A stretch of 64,000 bases of DNA from Aquilaria yunnanensis (taxonomy: Eukaryota > Streptophyta > Magnoliopsida > Malvales > Thymelaeaceae), in assembly GCA_039654915.1 (NCBI GenBank), contig CM077596.1, forward strand, positions 46,002,501-46,066,500, read 5' to 3'. Under the pieces are notes generated by a model. That model was not told where the DNA came from. It did no database searches and was given only the letters and a program-made list of their open reading frames with translations. Each line of letters starts with the position of its first letter. Position 1 is the first letter of the stretch. A program made the position numbers and the translations under genes. Below are positions 10,458 to 21,932 of this stretch, piece after piece.

Positions 10458-10609
10458 TAGTAAATTGTTCGCGAACAGATTTAAATGACAAACAATGCTT
10501 CTGACTAACATCGCATTTAGGCTACTGGAAAGTATGGTAAGAGCTTTTCGTATGCTCGACAGGATGATCCTTTCTCTTGAACTGTCTGAAGCATGCCGAA
10601 CATTTGTGC
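10458..10609 (-). pseudogene. Captured C2H2 zinc-finger exon, unit 1
   Basis: A 152-nt minus-strand exon with an acceptor (TTTTAG|G) and, in units 2 and 3, a proper donor (ACTG|GTATGATG); units 1 and 4 have ACTA|GT. It encodes HKCSACFRQFKRKDHPVEHT..SYH, an exact C-x2-C-x12-H-x5-H zinc finger, then a TAG stop, then PKCDVSQKHCLSFKSVREQF, a second finger that has lost a cysteine and a histidine. Such a finger pair with KC..CFRQFKRKDHLVEH wording occurs in a plant family that joins C2H2 fingers to an RNase H-like exonuclease; that family name is recalled, not searched. The stop is present in all four units, so the fragment was dead before the array formed. The exonuclease domain is not found. Confidence 0.65.
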
Positions 10610-12231
10610 CTAAAACAGAAATTTTCATAATTAATAAAATAAAAATCAACTTTCAAGCATGCATAAAAAGCTATATACCCATCCAAGAACTAGGGAGTGG
10701 AGAAAAAATAAAAACAAAAGGATAGAAGCAAACAGTAAATAGGAAAGCGAATATGAGAAAATGGGAAAGCAAACAACAAAATACTGATGTTTGGTTGTTT
10801 AGAAAAAAAACTAGACAATTCGCGCAAAACACTTTAGATCACACAAATAAATTCAAAATTTTGTGTTAACCAAAGCTAACTCATAGACTCTTGTCCAGAT
10901 CTTGGATAACAACATAAATCAACTGAATAAGTTATTATTTTTCCAGAATGGATCCGATTTCAAGAATATGGGATCGTAAAAAATATAGCAAAGCTATATT
11001 TAAAAAATAAATATATATATCTACGAAAAGGAAACCATAAATTATGAAAAGAAAACAGAGAATCAAGAGTAAGACAGATGTTGAATGACGAAAAAAAAAC
11101 CTGAACAATTGAAACCAAAGCTAACTCATAGATATTGTCTAGATCTTGGACAACAACATAGATCCACTGAATAAGTTATTATTTTCCCGGATCTAGAGAA
11201 AACAAAGAATCAAGACTAAGACAGATGTTGAATAACGAAAACAAAACCTGAACAATTGAAACCGGAGAGGAAAACAGAGTGCAAAAGGGGAAAGATCCAC
11301 GGTGTGTACATGCAAGCTTGTGGCGGCCATGGATGGCACCAGCAGAAATGCTTATCGGAAAAGACAAGAAAGTAGGAAATGAAGCGATTTTCTCGGTACA
11401 AAATAAGACTCCACCAGGTGTTGCTTGATTCATTTTCTAAAAGATGAGAAAAATTCCACTTAGGCCCCTATACTTTTACAAAATGTTACCGATAGACCCT
11501 AAGCTTTATAAGTTTTGCCTTTTAGGTGTACAAAGTTTTCACAATTATAATCTTTGTGTCCATATATGCCATGCTAATTTGTTTTCTATGTAATGGGCGC
11601 ATTCGGCCCTTCTATTCTAAAATTTGGTTTAATTATTCACTTTCCATCCTTTTTTCACTTTTGTTTACTGGAACATGGTTCCTTAAATTGGGCAAACCCG
11701 CTTATTTTGTTTACCTCATTTTCTTTTTCCATTAATTCAATTGGGCCATACTCCACTATTTTTAGTTAAAATCCTTTTAACTTGATGGACACAAAATTTA
11801 TCAATTCAAATTTTGTTGGTTGGTTCAATTGGATATAATATTTTATATATTCATTCCATTTCATTGGCCTACCCATTTTAATACTTTTTAATTGTGTTCC
11901 CTGTTTAAGTCGAGAATCCAAAATATGAGCATATGAAAAATCATAAGAAAAATTCATATTGAAATAGGTTGGGCCAAAATTAATCAAATGGTGTGTACTT
12001 ACCTGATTTGTGTAATTGCAAATCCGATTTTTTAAAGCCAATTGTTTAAGGGTTCACTATTTGATTAGCAAAATTTTTTAAATCTGGCTGGGCCATTACG
12101 TATTAATTCATAGTTTGTTTGTTAAACCCATTAGCTCCAATATTTTGTTGGCCTGATAAATTGAATTTCTGACAACAATTTACCTTTTCTTTTTTTTCTA
12201 AATATATATATATATATTTATTTGGTAAAAC
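10610..12231. other. Non-coding part of unit 1
   Basis: The minus-strand frame around 11180-11433 is open for about 84 codons and contains a well-placed ATGGCCGCCACAAGC; it could be the first exon of the captured zinc-finger gene, but no family signal is visible. The insertion point of the unit-2 Mutator-like element corresponds to 11419-11427 (TGTTGCTTG, empty here). 11461-11757 is the stretch missing from unit 3. A (TA)n run lies near 12203-12217. Confidence 0.45.
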
Positions 12232-12406
12232 AAATTATAAACCATGATTTTGTGATTAAGTTGAGTAATGTATAAAATGGATATTATAATTAATGATATG
12301 AAAATTTGATACTAATTCTGTAATGAGCCTAATTAATTTAATTAATTTAATCCGGGTCATAAAATTTTAGTATTGATTGTAGATGATTTTATCCAATATT
12401 TCTTTA
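12232..12406 (+). repeat. 175-bp direct repeat, right copy, unit 1
   Basis: Partner of 9585-9759. The copies differ at only a few positions (for example GTACTGATT against GTATTGATT). After it the sequence differs (TATTGACC against CTGTAAAT). Confidence 0.88.
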
Positions 12407-12696
12407 TATTGACCAACCCTGAATTGGACCATTTCCCTATCTTCATTCAACTGATTTTTTTTTCATTGACTATTAATTCAACTGATTTCTTAAAGTAACA
12501 ACTTACCCAATAGAAATTATATTCTCAAAGTTTATTGAATCAACTTCCGGTTTAAGTCAATCACGATATCCTGTTTTGCTGTATTAATTTTATACAACTC
12601 GAACATAAACAAGTCATCAAACATTATAGTGTTAACATAATAATTAACATTTTCACATTCCCCTTCAGGTTACACTATTTTCTAAAAGTATTACAG

Positions 12697-12918
12697 ATGT
12701 CGGATATGAAACGAGAACAGAACAAACTTCAATGCTTTTCTGAAGAAGGGGAAACACCACTAAGGAAAACTCATTCAAGGAAATCAACACGTATGGATGC
12801 AAGGGAATATAGAAAATGGATTGCCCGATTAAGATCAAATGTTGTTGAATTCGACGACAATGTATCTGAAACATTGAAAGAGGAAGTTGCGGATAATTTC
12901 CATTTATTTGATCTTTGA
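12697..12918 (+). CDS. Small basic ORF before RepHel, unit 1
   Basis: A 73-residue frame beginning MSDMKREQNKLQCF and ending DNFHLFDL. It is basic in its first half (RKTHSRKSTRMDAREYRKW) and acidic in the second. It is open in units 1 and 2; unit 3 has TCA to TAA at codon 27. The ATG is preceded by a polypyrimidine stretch and possible acceptors (CCCTTCAG, ATTACAG), so it could be an internal exon rather than a free gene. It lies 295 bp before the RepHel start on the same strand. No family recognised; possibly a detached N-terminal exon of RepHel. Confidence 0.4.
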   Translation: MSDMKREQNKLQCFSEEGETPLRKTHSRKSTRMDAREYRKWIARLRSNVVEFDDNVSETLKEEVADNFHLFDL

Positions 12919-13212
12919 CTCAATTAAACTATGTTCCATTGTAACAAACATGCACGATACTAAACATAAAAAAATTGTTTAGTGTTTTCTAGAAATTTTG
13001 ATAATCATATCAATCTGAGTTTTAATTTTAATGTTTTAACAATTGATACCTAAATCCATAAATAATAATATATGAAACCTTCCAAGTTTAAATTTTTATT
13101 TTTAAACTCAACTACACATGAAAATTTAAATCCAATAGTTTATTCTATTTTATGTTGTGGTTATTGTATTGTTATTGTTTATTGGTACTGAAACATGATA
13201 CCATATTAGCAA

Positions 13213-16200
13213 ATGGACGCTAGAGAAAGGCGATCACACCGACGAGGTGTTTTGTCTGCTCGAAGACAAGGAACCCAAGAACAGGATCTTCATATGTCAA
13301 CAGGGCGTAGTTCTTTCCTTATGCAGCGTACACATAGTCGGCGCCCACAAACCAGGGTCAACGTCTTTAGGACTAATACTCATATCCTATCTTTAATAGA
13401 GAACCAAGTGCAAAATAGCCCTTCACTTCCTACTCCTGTTCCTTCTCAAACCTATAATATACCAAATGCTTCTACTATTGCCAATACTCAAATGACCAGG
13501 ATGCCCCTATGTGACATAACCAACATGGTAACCCCCTCTATTACTCCTACATTGGGTGAAAATGACAAAACACTGGGGGCAAAGTTCCTGCATTACCCAA
13601 ATGGGGACGCGTTGCCTATCAACACAAATGTCCTTTGAACGTCGAGAGTGCTCAAACTCTAAGAAAGCACCACTTAAAAGGCATAGATCACATATTGTTC
13701 ATGTACATCCAATGCCTATGTTGGAACTTGAAGATGCAAGTATTATGGCTGAAGGTACTCTTCCTAAAACTTTTGAACCATCCATCTTTACCAATGGTCT
13801 ATACTAACAAAAAAATGTCATCAACCAGATACAATGCGAACTAGTAGCTTTTCCAGAGAGAGCACTGTATGCCGAGGACGCGCTGTTGCATGACATTTAA
13901 GTAATAAGCTTCCCATGTTCCAAAATCAAATTTGAATTTTGTTTCCTTAAAACACTTGACCTGAAAATATGTTATCTAATATAGGATGACACTTTAATCG
14001 AGAAGATTTTGGCCACCCTGACTGCACATGTCCTAACCAACATTGTATGGAAAATGTTTGGTATGAAGAACGGAGTGTCAAGTCACGTCGTTCAAGGAAC
14101 CCTACATTCTCTCTTTGCTGCCAAAATGGGAAAGTACAGTTGCCGCATAAAGCACCTCCTCCAGAACTGCTCCGTAAGTTAATGGATTATAATGGTGGTG
14201 TGGACTCCAAGCATTTTTGTAATCACGTACGTGAATTCAACTGTCGCTTTTCTTTTACATCTACGTGGGCCGAAATCAATATGGGAATTAATGATGGAGG
14301 TGGACCCCCTGTGTTTCAGTTAAGGGGAGAAAATCATCATCGAATTGGCTGCCTGGTGCCATTTGATGGAAATCCACCCAAATTCGCACAATTATACATA
14401 CATGATACGGAACATGAAATAGAAAATCGGATTAGGAGTTTTGGTGCAGAAAATGTGACTGCACTTGATAGAACCATTGTCGATGCATTAATACAAATGT
14501 TTGACCAGCACAATCAACTTGTACAAGAATTTCGTAGGGTTCGTGACATGTTTTGAGAATCTGAAGGTCGTCCTGTTCGATTAAGGCTACTTATGTCAAG
14601 ATCTGGAGATGGTCGACATTCTAACTTACCTGAATCAAGTGAGGTCATTGGATTTACTCATGGCCTTAAAGAGGATGAGGGCAATCCAAGAGATATTGTC
14701 GTATTTACACATCGTCATGGGCCAATCCGTATAAATGCATTACACCCTAACTTAATGTCGTTACACTTCCCCATATTGAGGCCAGATGGTGCTGATGGCT
14801 TCTATGATGGCATTCCCTATTGTGAAAGGGCTTCGACCGGAGGGACACGCAATAAAGTGACGATAAGAGAGTATTATGCTTTCCAGCTGCAACAAAGGCA
14901 TTTTGTTTATTCATTGGTGCTTCGGGGTGGTAGGCTTTTCTAGCAGTATGTTGTATTTGCAGATTATTGTATTTTAGAGGCACGCTTCAATTGGATTAGA
15001 GCACATCAAGCTCAACTTTGTTGTGAAGTACTATATGGTTTGGAGGATGCCATTAACAGAGGTGACATAAATGCATCATTAACCGGCAGGCCTTGCATTC
15101 TTCCAGCATCATTCACTGGTGGCCCTCGGTATATGGCTCAAAACTATCAGGATGCAATGGCTATTTGTCGTTCGATTGGTCATCCAGATCTTTTTATAAC
15201 AATGACATGTAATCCTAACTAGAATGAGATTACCAAGTGCTTAGAATTTATTCCTGGACAAACAGCACCAGACAGACCTGACATTGTGGATCATGTGTTT
15301 CAGATGAAGTTACAATCTCTACTTCATGACACCACTAAGGGACAACATTTTGGTAGATCTATGGGAGGTAATATCACACTGACTAATTTTGAACGTTGTC
15401 TATTTCTATAAATATTTTATTAGTAAGAGTAAGCAATTATTAATTATTTCCTCTATATGCAGTCGTTGTCGCAATAGAAAACCAAAAACGTGGCCTCCCA
15501 CATGCTTATATTGCTCTCTTTTTACATCCGGAAGATAAACTCAATGACTCTGCATCAATCGATAAATATATATCAGCCGAGTTACTTGACAAAAAACTTG
15601 ATCTTATCGGATATGCTGCAGTGGCTAAGCACATGATACATGGTCCTTGTGGGAATGCTAACCTTAGGTCCCCTTGTATGGTTAGTGGTAAGTGCAAGAA
15701 AAAATACCCTCGGCCATTTCAATCTGAAACATCAATTGGTGAATATGGGTATCCTATATATAGGCGGAGATGTACAGGTGATACAGTCACTAAAAACGGA
15801 ACAATTCTTGATAATCGCTCTGTTGTTCCCAACAATGTCGATTTAGTCGTCAAACATGATTGTCACTGCAATGTTGAGAAAACTAATAAGGATAACTGCA
15901 TGAAGTAGCTATGCAAGTATATGCGTAAGGGAACTGATAGGTCCACTATTGTGGTAGAAACTTTCGGATCTGGTTCTTCTGCTACTCATGTGAAAACTGG
16001 CTCTGAGGTTGATGAAATCAAAAAATATATGGACTGTAGGTATATCTCCGCGTCTAAGGCATGTTGGTGCATTTTTGGGTTTGATATTCATCATCATGAC
16101 CCTCCAGTGGAACGTTTATCTTTCCATCTTCCGAATGAACAAAACATTGTCTACCCAGCAAATGCAAGCATTCAGAATATTGTCGAACGTCAGAGAAATA

Positions 16201-18372
16201 GTGTTACAAAATTCTTGGCATGGATGCGTCGAAATGAGATTGACGATGACACAAGGAGATTGACATATGTGAAGTTCCCCATGCATTATGTTTGGAATAG
16301 ACAGCAGAAAGAATGGACTCCCCGTCTGAGAGGAAGAGCTGTGGGTAGGATATGGAATGTACACCCAACTGCCAGTGAAAAATATTACCTTCGAATGTTA
16401 TTGAATATTCAACAAGGCCCAACTTCATTTGATGACTTATGCACAGTTCGTGGTACTGTTTATTCTACTTTCAAGGAAGCGTGTTTGGCATTAGGTTTGC
16501 TAGATGGTGATGGTGAGTGGCATGAGGCACTGCATGAACCTTCCGAATAGGCAATGTCTACTTACTTACGAGAGTTATTTGTCACATTATTGTTATTTTG
16601 CCAAGTTGTTGACCCTCATGAGCTTTGGAGGCGGCATCGTGATGCATTATGCGATGATGTTATTAGAATGCAACATCAAATCAGGAATGATCCTAATTTA
16701 ATGTTGTCGAACTCAGAAAGGTACAATTATGCACTTTATGATGTTGAAAAGATCCTTAATAGAAATGGAAGGAGTTTGAAGGAATTTGTCGGTATGCCTT
16801 ACCCTGATTTAAGTACATTGGTTCTTGAGCATAATTTTTTGCTACTTGACGAGTTAAATTATGATCGAGCTGCACTTTCAGCTGAACATCAAGCTTTATA
16901 CCATGGTTTAATGAAGGGCAATTAGGAGTTTATAATTCTATAAGGGTTCAATTGAATCTGGAAATGGCGGATTTTTTTTTGTATATGGATGTTGTGGGAC
17001 TGGTAAAACATATCTATGGCGAACACTTTTATCACGTGTTCGTTCTGAGGGGAAAATAGCATTAGCTATTGCATCATCAGGAATTGCTGCACTTTTGTTG
17101 CCTGGGGGCCGTACTGCACATTCACGAATGAAAATCCCTATCAAGTTAGATAAAGATTCTATTTGTAATGTAAAGCAATCAACTCCATTGGCGGAATTAC
17201 TATGTAGGACGATTCTTATTATATGGGATGATGCGCCTATGGCTCACCGTTATGCTTTTGAGGCCTTAGATCGCACTATGCGTGACATCATGCTTCCTCA
17301 TGATTACTTTGCTTCAAATAGAATCTTTGGTGGAAAAACTGTTGTCCTTGGTGGAGATTTTCGACAGATCTTGCCTGTTATTAATTGTGGTAGTAGGGGT
17401 GATATTGTTGCAGCATCATTACCATCATCTACACTTTGGGCTCACTGTAGGCTCCACACGCTAACTGAAAACATGAGATTGGTAAATTCAGAAAATCCAG
17501 AAGTTGTTAAGTTTTGTCAATGGATTTTGAAGCTTGGAGAAGGTCGTTTACCTTTACACAAGCTATCAGATGATGAAGAGGAACCAACTTGGACCAACAT
17601 TCCTGACAAGTTTTTAATTCCTATGCATGAAGATCCTATTGATGATGTTATTCGAGATATCTTTCCAGATTTGCATCTCATGCTCACTGAGAATGATTAT
17701 CTTAAAAAAAGGGCTATACTTGCAACAAAAAATGATATTGTCGATGCTATAAATGATAGATTACTTGCTCGCCTCCCTGGAGATGGTAGAACATATATGA
17801 GTGCAGATCGTATTTCATCGTCCTTTGAGAATCTTGATGCACATACTATGTTATATCCAATTGAGTACCTAAATAGTTTGAAATTTTCTGGACTTCCTAA
17901 TCATATCTTAGAATTGAAGGTTGGGGCCCCTATTATATTGTTGCGAAATATAAACCAAGTGAGTGGTTTATGAAATGGGACGAGACTTATTGTTACTCAG
18001 TTGGCTGACAGAGTAATTGAGGCCGAGATATTAACTAGAAGTCATGTGGGGAGCCGTTGTCTGATCCCACGAATTGAGATGGTACCTTCAGATACTCAAT
18101 TACCATTTGATCGTTCTCGGCGACAATTCCCAGTTAAACCATGTTTTGCAATGACAATAAATAAGAGTCAAGGGCAAACATTCAATCATGTCAGACTCTA
18201 CCTCCCAGAACATGTTTTTAGTCATGGTCAACTATATGTTGCTGCTTCTCGTGTAACTTCTCCTGATGGCTTTCGTGTATTGTTGCGTAACAACAATCCA
18301 AGATTTACTTCGTACACAAAGAATATTGTGTACACAGAAGTTTTTGATCGCTTGTACAGGCACCACACTTGA
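13213..18372 (+). pseudogene. Helitron Rep/helicase (RepHel), unit 1
   Basis: RepHel starts Helitron rolling-circle transposition: the Rep domain nicks and joins DNA and the PIF1-type helicase unwinds it. Visible in order: N-terminus MDARERRSHRRG; CxxC-like cluster before NVWYEERS (about 14010-14065); Helitron N domain (to REYYAFQLQQR); Rep core with FITMTCNP, then a 95-bp intron (15368-15462); HUH motif; Y2 motif; helicase Walker A GCCGTGKT (16987-17010), Walker B, GGDFRQILPV, and a complete C-terminus (INKSQGQTF, YVAASRV). Damage: frameshifts near 13570 and 16907; stops at 14554, 14941, 15220, 16548 and 17971. The second HUH histidine is Tyr (PHAY, 15507), the first Y2 tyrosine codon is TAG (15906), and Walker B is DD instead of DE (17227-17232). 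It cannot encode an active protein. Confidence 0.92.
15368..15462 (+). other. RepHel intron, unit 1
   Basis: A 95-bp intron with GGGAG|GTAATATC and ATATGCAG|TCG. Splicing restores the frame from ..GRSMG to VVVAIENQKRG. Conserved in units 2 and 3. Confidence 0.75.
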
Positions 18373-18555
18373 AAGGTTTATCTCTAAATTGACTAAATAG
18401 TATAACTTATTTAGTTTTTTTTACTATCTTTTATGATTGTGAAATGATTCCTTATTGCATCGTTGTATATGTGTATTTGATTAAATTTGGTTACATAATT
18501 TATATATACATATCATCTATAATTGATTCATTTATAGGCATCATACCCTCAATAT

Positions 18556-20817
18556 GAAAGCACAACAACAACACCAAATTCAGGACTTGACACGATTTGG
18601 ATATAATTGGTGCTTGACAGTTCGTGTTACACGAATTTGGGATGCCACGGCAAAAGATGGGAGCTTCATTGGCACAGAAAATATTCTTTTCAAGGTTTAC
18701 ACGCGTAACACGGATCACTGATGTTTGCCCTGAGATTGAAAGGTATAAATTTGAGTTTGTTGAGTTCCCATATATCAACACATGACTTCCGCATAATGTT
18801 TATTCTATAGGTATTTTTCTTATATTATTTCTTGAAAAATCATGACACATAGTATAATTTAGATGTTAATAAATTCTTCTCGTACAAAAAAAAATGTGAG
18901 CAATGCCTTATACAAACAGATGTTATAGGAAAACTTTGGAAACTTGGCCCTGTCATTTCTCAACAAATTAAACATGGCTCTCCCACTCGAAGGTGTACAC
19001 TTTACTTAAGGAACCACAGGTATGTTAATTTGCTAAATCACTTAACTATTTGATATTTTCCTGCAACTCATGTAATCAATTGTGAGTTCAATCATTGTAG
19101 TGGTGTGGAACTTGAGGTTGTGCTATGGGGAGATAGGGTTCAGCTTGTAGATCATTAATCTATCCTAAACATTAAGGATAAGCATATTATTTTTGTTGTT
19201 ACGTCTACATATATAAAGCAATATGGAGGTATAACACACTAATTTATTTATAGTACTCTATTGCTTTATCTTTCAATTGTTCTAGGTATTCATATTATGT
19301 GCATTTTCCATTCCTGATATGTGAATTCCATTTATAGGAAAAAACATTTTATACTCAACATGTGCAACCAAAATATATGCCAACCTTAACATCTATGCAG
19401 TTACTTTTTTTGAGCAATCATAAGATTAAAATTAAAATATATCATTCCTGTTTTACATTAGTTATGAGTTAAGAACATTTTCCTTTTATACTGATTTTGC
19501 AGCCTAGCTATTGGTGATGTCGGCGTTAAGCACGATATAGCAACTCAACAAGTAATGCATGAGTCAAGAGGCGGTGGTGTTGTTGAGGGCTACACACTAT
19601 TTGATATTGAGAATCGACGCTCTAACCCTACTGTTGAAGTAGATTTCATTTGCTCTTTTTAAATTTCAAATCTCATGTTCAGATCATTCGTTATCAGTTA
19701 TTATCTATTGTTGCAGAATAAAGTTTTCACCTGCGCTGCAACACTTATGTGTGTTGATCAACAGTATCCTTGGTACTATGAGGGTTGTGGTGCTTGCTTG
19801 AGGAAAGTATAGCCATAAGGGTCGATGTATTATTGTGACAAATGTCATACAATGACGAATAAACGTGTCATAAGGTTGTTTTAAATAATTTACTATTACT
19901 ATGTACTGTTTAGGGTACTGAAACCTTTTTTGAAGTAAAAGGATTTTGATTACTCATATTATTGACATGTTGCACCAATCTAACATGTTGTATAATGTTT
20001 GATTTGTAGGTATAAAAGAAGGCTCATCCTTAAAAGGACCTTTTTCAACTGAAATGTCGTCAAAAGTTCAGCACCCTAAGCGCCAATGCTGCCCTATGTT
20101 AGAATCTATTTTCTTTTCTGTGACACAGTATTAAATTTGTTGTTATTATATTGCCATACTAATGCTTAGAATTTGTCATTTATAGTGACATGTGTAGGAA
20201 ACCAGACCATTGTCACATTGTTACTATTGCTAATGCAACAAAAACTATCAATCCTACACATAGTACAACCAATACCAGGTATTCACCATGTTGTTATTAA
20301 TGTGGCCACAAGTATTTCAATTTTAATTCATGTTATTGTAAATCTCGTATTAAGATTGAATTCTATTTTATACTTTACATTCACAATGGACTTGATTTTT
20401 TAACTGCTGGAAGTGGTAGCAAAACTATTGACCTTCCAATTCATACAAACTCACAGAATACTTTGTTATCGCAACATTCTCAATTTGTAGACGTAATGTG
20501 AGTATTATATATTTGTTATATTCATTTTTATTATAAATTATTTTTGGAGAAGGTTGATATTTTAATGCTATTTCATAGGGAAGACTTCCGTGATCATCCA
20601 ATAACTTCTCTCACAAAGTTTGCACCCTCAGATGATGAATTGATTGAGTCATTGCACAGGTTTAAATGTTTTCCAGAAAAAAAAAAATGAATGCCCATTA
20701 CTTGAAACTCGGTTATATGCCACTTACACATTCCTCTGTTCAAATTATTATTGCAGTGCATTACTTAAGGATTCAAGTGGAGATAAAGATCTACAATTCA
20801 ATGATATGGCAACTTGA
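18556..20817 (+). pseudogene. RPA-like single-strand DNA-binding gene, unit 1
   Basis: A plant Helitron accessory gene related to the large subunit of replication protein A, which would coat the displaced strand. It starts 183 bp after RepHel, with ATG 18556 and MKAQQQHQIQDLTRFGYNW..LTVRVTRIWDAT, the first OB fold. A deletion of about 250 bp relative to unit 2 (at about 18680) removes the exon junction and most of this fold. Further exons carry the second OB fold (GKLWKLGPVISQQ, RRCTLYLRNH | VELEVVLWGDRV) and the start of a zinc-ribbon C domain (FTCAATLMC..CGACLRKV, CDKC) with a stop at the Q codon near 19810. The following 490 bp kept in unit 3 is missing. A last exon ends DLQFNDMAT at 20817, about 200 bp before the Helitron 3' end. 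Confidence 0.78.
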
Positions 20818-20999
20818 AATTTTTGTAATTTAAAACTCAAGGCCTTACTTACACATTATAACATTTTTTGTCCATATTGTGTTGAGATATTTAATTCTAA
20901 TATTATTTGAAACATATGGCTTATTGGAATATATTTCATACCAATATTTTCATAACATTTTTATTTTTTATATTTTTTTACAATTTAATACCAATTGAA

Positions 21000-21029
21000 A
21001 CCCGTGGCAGCGCCGGGTATGTAAACTAG
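21000..21029 (+). mobile_element. Helitron 3' terminus, unit 1
   Basis: The stem ACCCG (21000-21004) pairs with CGGGT (21014-21018); an inner GGC/GCC pairing is an alternative. After a short spacer the element ends in CTAG (21026-21029) followed by T. Hairpin, spacing, CTRR end and A/T insertion are the defining 3' signals of Helitrons. Confidence 0.85.
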
Positions 21030-21825
21030 TTTGCAATAATTTAATTAACAGTTCACTTGACAAAAGAAAAAGAAATAGTATTGGTATGTTATTGAGCATA
21101 GCTCCATTTCTTTCGTTGTTATGAAATATTTTGAATATTTAACATTTCTAGTGCGAAAGTGATAGTAGCACCACATTTTTCAAACATCCTTATGTTGGAT
21201 AATTACAACAGAAGCCATCATTCTACCTATTACTAATTATAGTCCTCAAAGTTTATTTTCTAATTTATTATTTCTTCAAAATAATGATTATTCAAGTTTT
21301 GAAAGATTTCATCATGATGTAATTAAAGATCATTATTAATGTTTTTATTGGTCTATAACCCAAATAATGTAATTACAATATGTAAGACCTGTTGTTAAGT
21401 TGAAAAGATAATAAACTGAAGCAAGATTCTTAATGGGTAGCAGTTTAAGAAACAAATACTGATCAATAGTTACTAATAGCTAAAATATTTTTTTTTTTTA
21501 AAATGTTTCTAAGCCCATTTTCAAAGAGATATGCTGAATAAAAACTTTTAACATTGATGAATAGTTACTAATGGCTCCAAATTGTAGAAAGTTTTCCTAA
21601 GGTTACAAAATACTTGTTATGAAAAGAGAGCCTGAATGGAGCTATGTCCCTAAAACAATTTAGTTAAAAATTTGAAATGTTGTTAAAATATACGACATCG
21701 TACAAATATGAATAAGCTGAAAACAAAAAAGTCTCAAACCTAGAAATGTTAAAATTGGAATAAAGTAGTTGAAGGTGAGCATGGGGCCACACATGCAGGT
21801 ACAAGCGGGAGAGTCCCAAGATCTC
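21030..21825. other. Sequence between Helitron 3' end and B3 promoter, unit 1
   Basis: AT-rich and without a gene. It is part of the repeated unit although it lies outside the canonical Helitron end. The segment 21610-21760 is the better preserved relative of 3563-3705. Confidence 0.6.
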
Positions 21826-21831
21826 TATAAA
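21826..21831 (+). promoter_or_regulatory. TATA box of the B3-like gene, unit 1
   Basis: TATAAA in CTCTATAAATTG, 102 nt before the proposed ATG. Conserved at 38403 and 54901 in units 2 and 3. Confidence 0.5.
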
Positions 21832-21932
21832 TTGAAATAAAGTCAAGAAATTCCGTCAACACAGATACCTATTCACAGTTCACACTCTTAATCTCTGTCA
21901 AAACGGTGCTGGGCTGCAGCTTCTTCAGCATC

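Larger units (their letters stand above)
5652..21029 (+). mobile_element. Large Helitron carrying RepHel, RPA-like and captured gene pieces
   Basis: From the single TC 5' end to the first CTAG 3' end this element measures 15.4 kb. It has the diagnostic parts of an autonomous plant Helitron: a Rep domain fused to a PIF1-type helicase, a separate RPA-like gene, a hairpin about 10 nt before CTAG, and insertion between A and T. It also carries captured host pieces (B3 tail, coiled-coil ORF, transit-peptide-like exon, C2H2 zinc-finger exon). RepHel is disabled here. The 3' end recurs in units 2 and 3, so longer composite elements (5652-37607 and 5652-54106) would be bounded just as well. Confidence 0.75.

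Noticed and set aside
13635..13844. Alternative frames overlapping the end of RepHel exon 1
   Set aside because: The frames swap between units because of a one-base difference near 13570. They are overlapping readings of the same broken exon and not separate genes.
15509..18372. RepHel copies as active genes
   Set aside because: Each copy has stops, frameshifts and altered catalytic motifs, so they are reported as pseudogenes.
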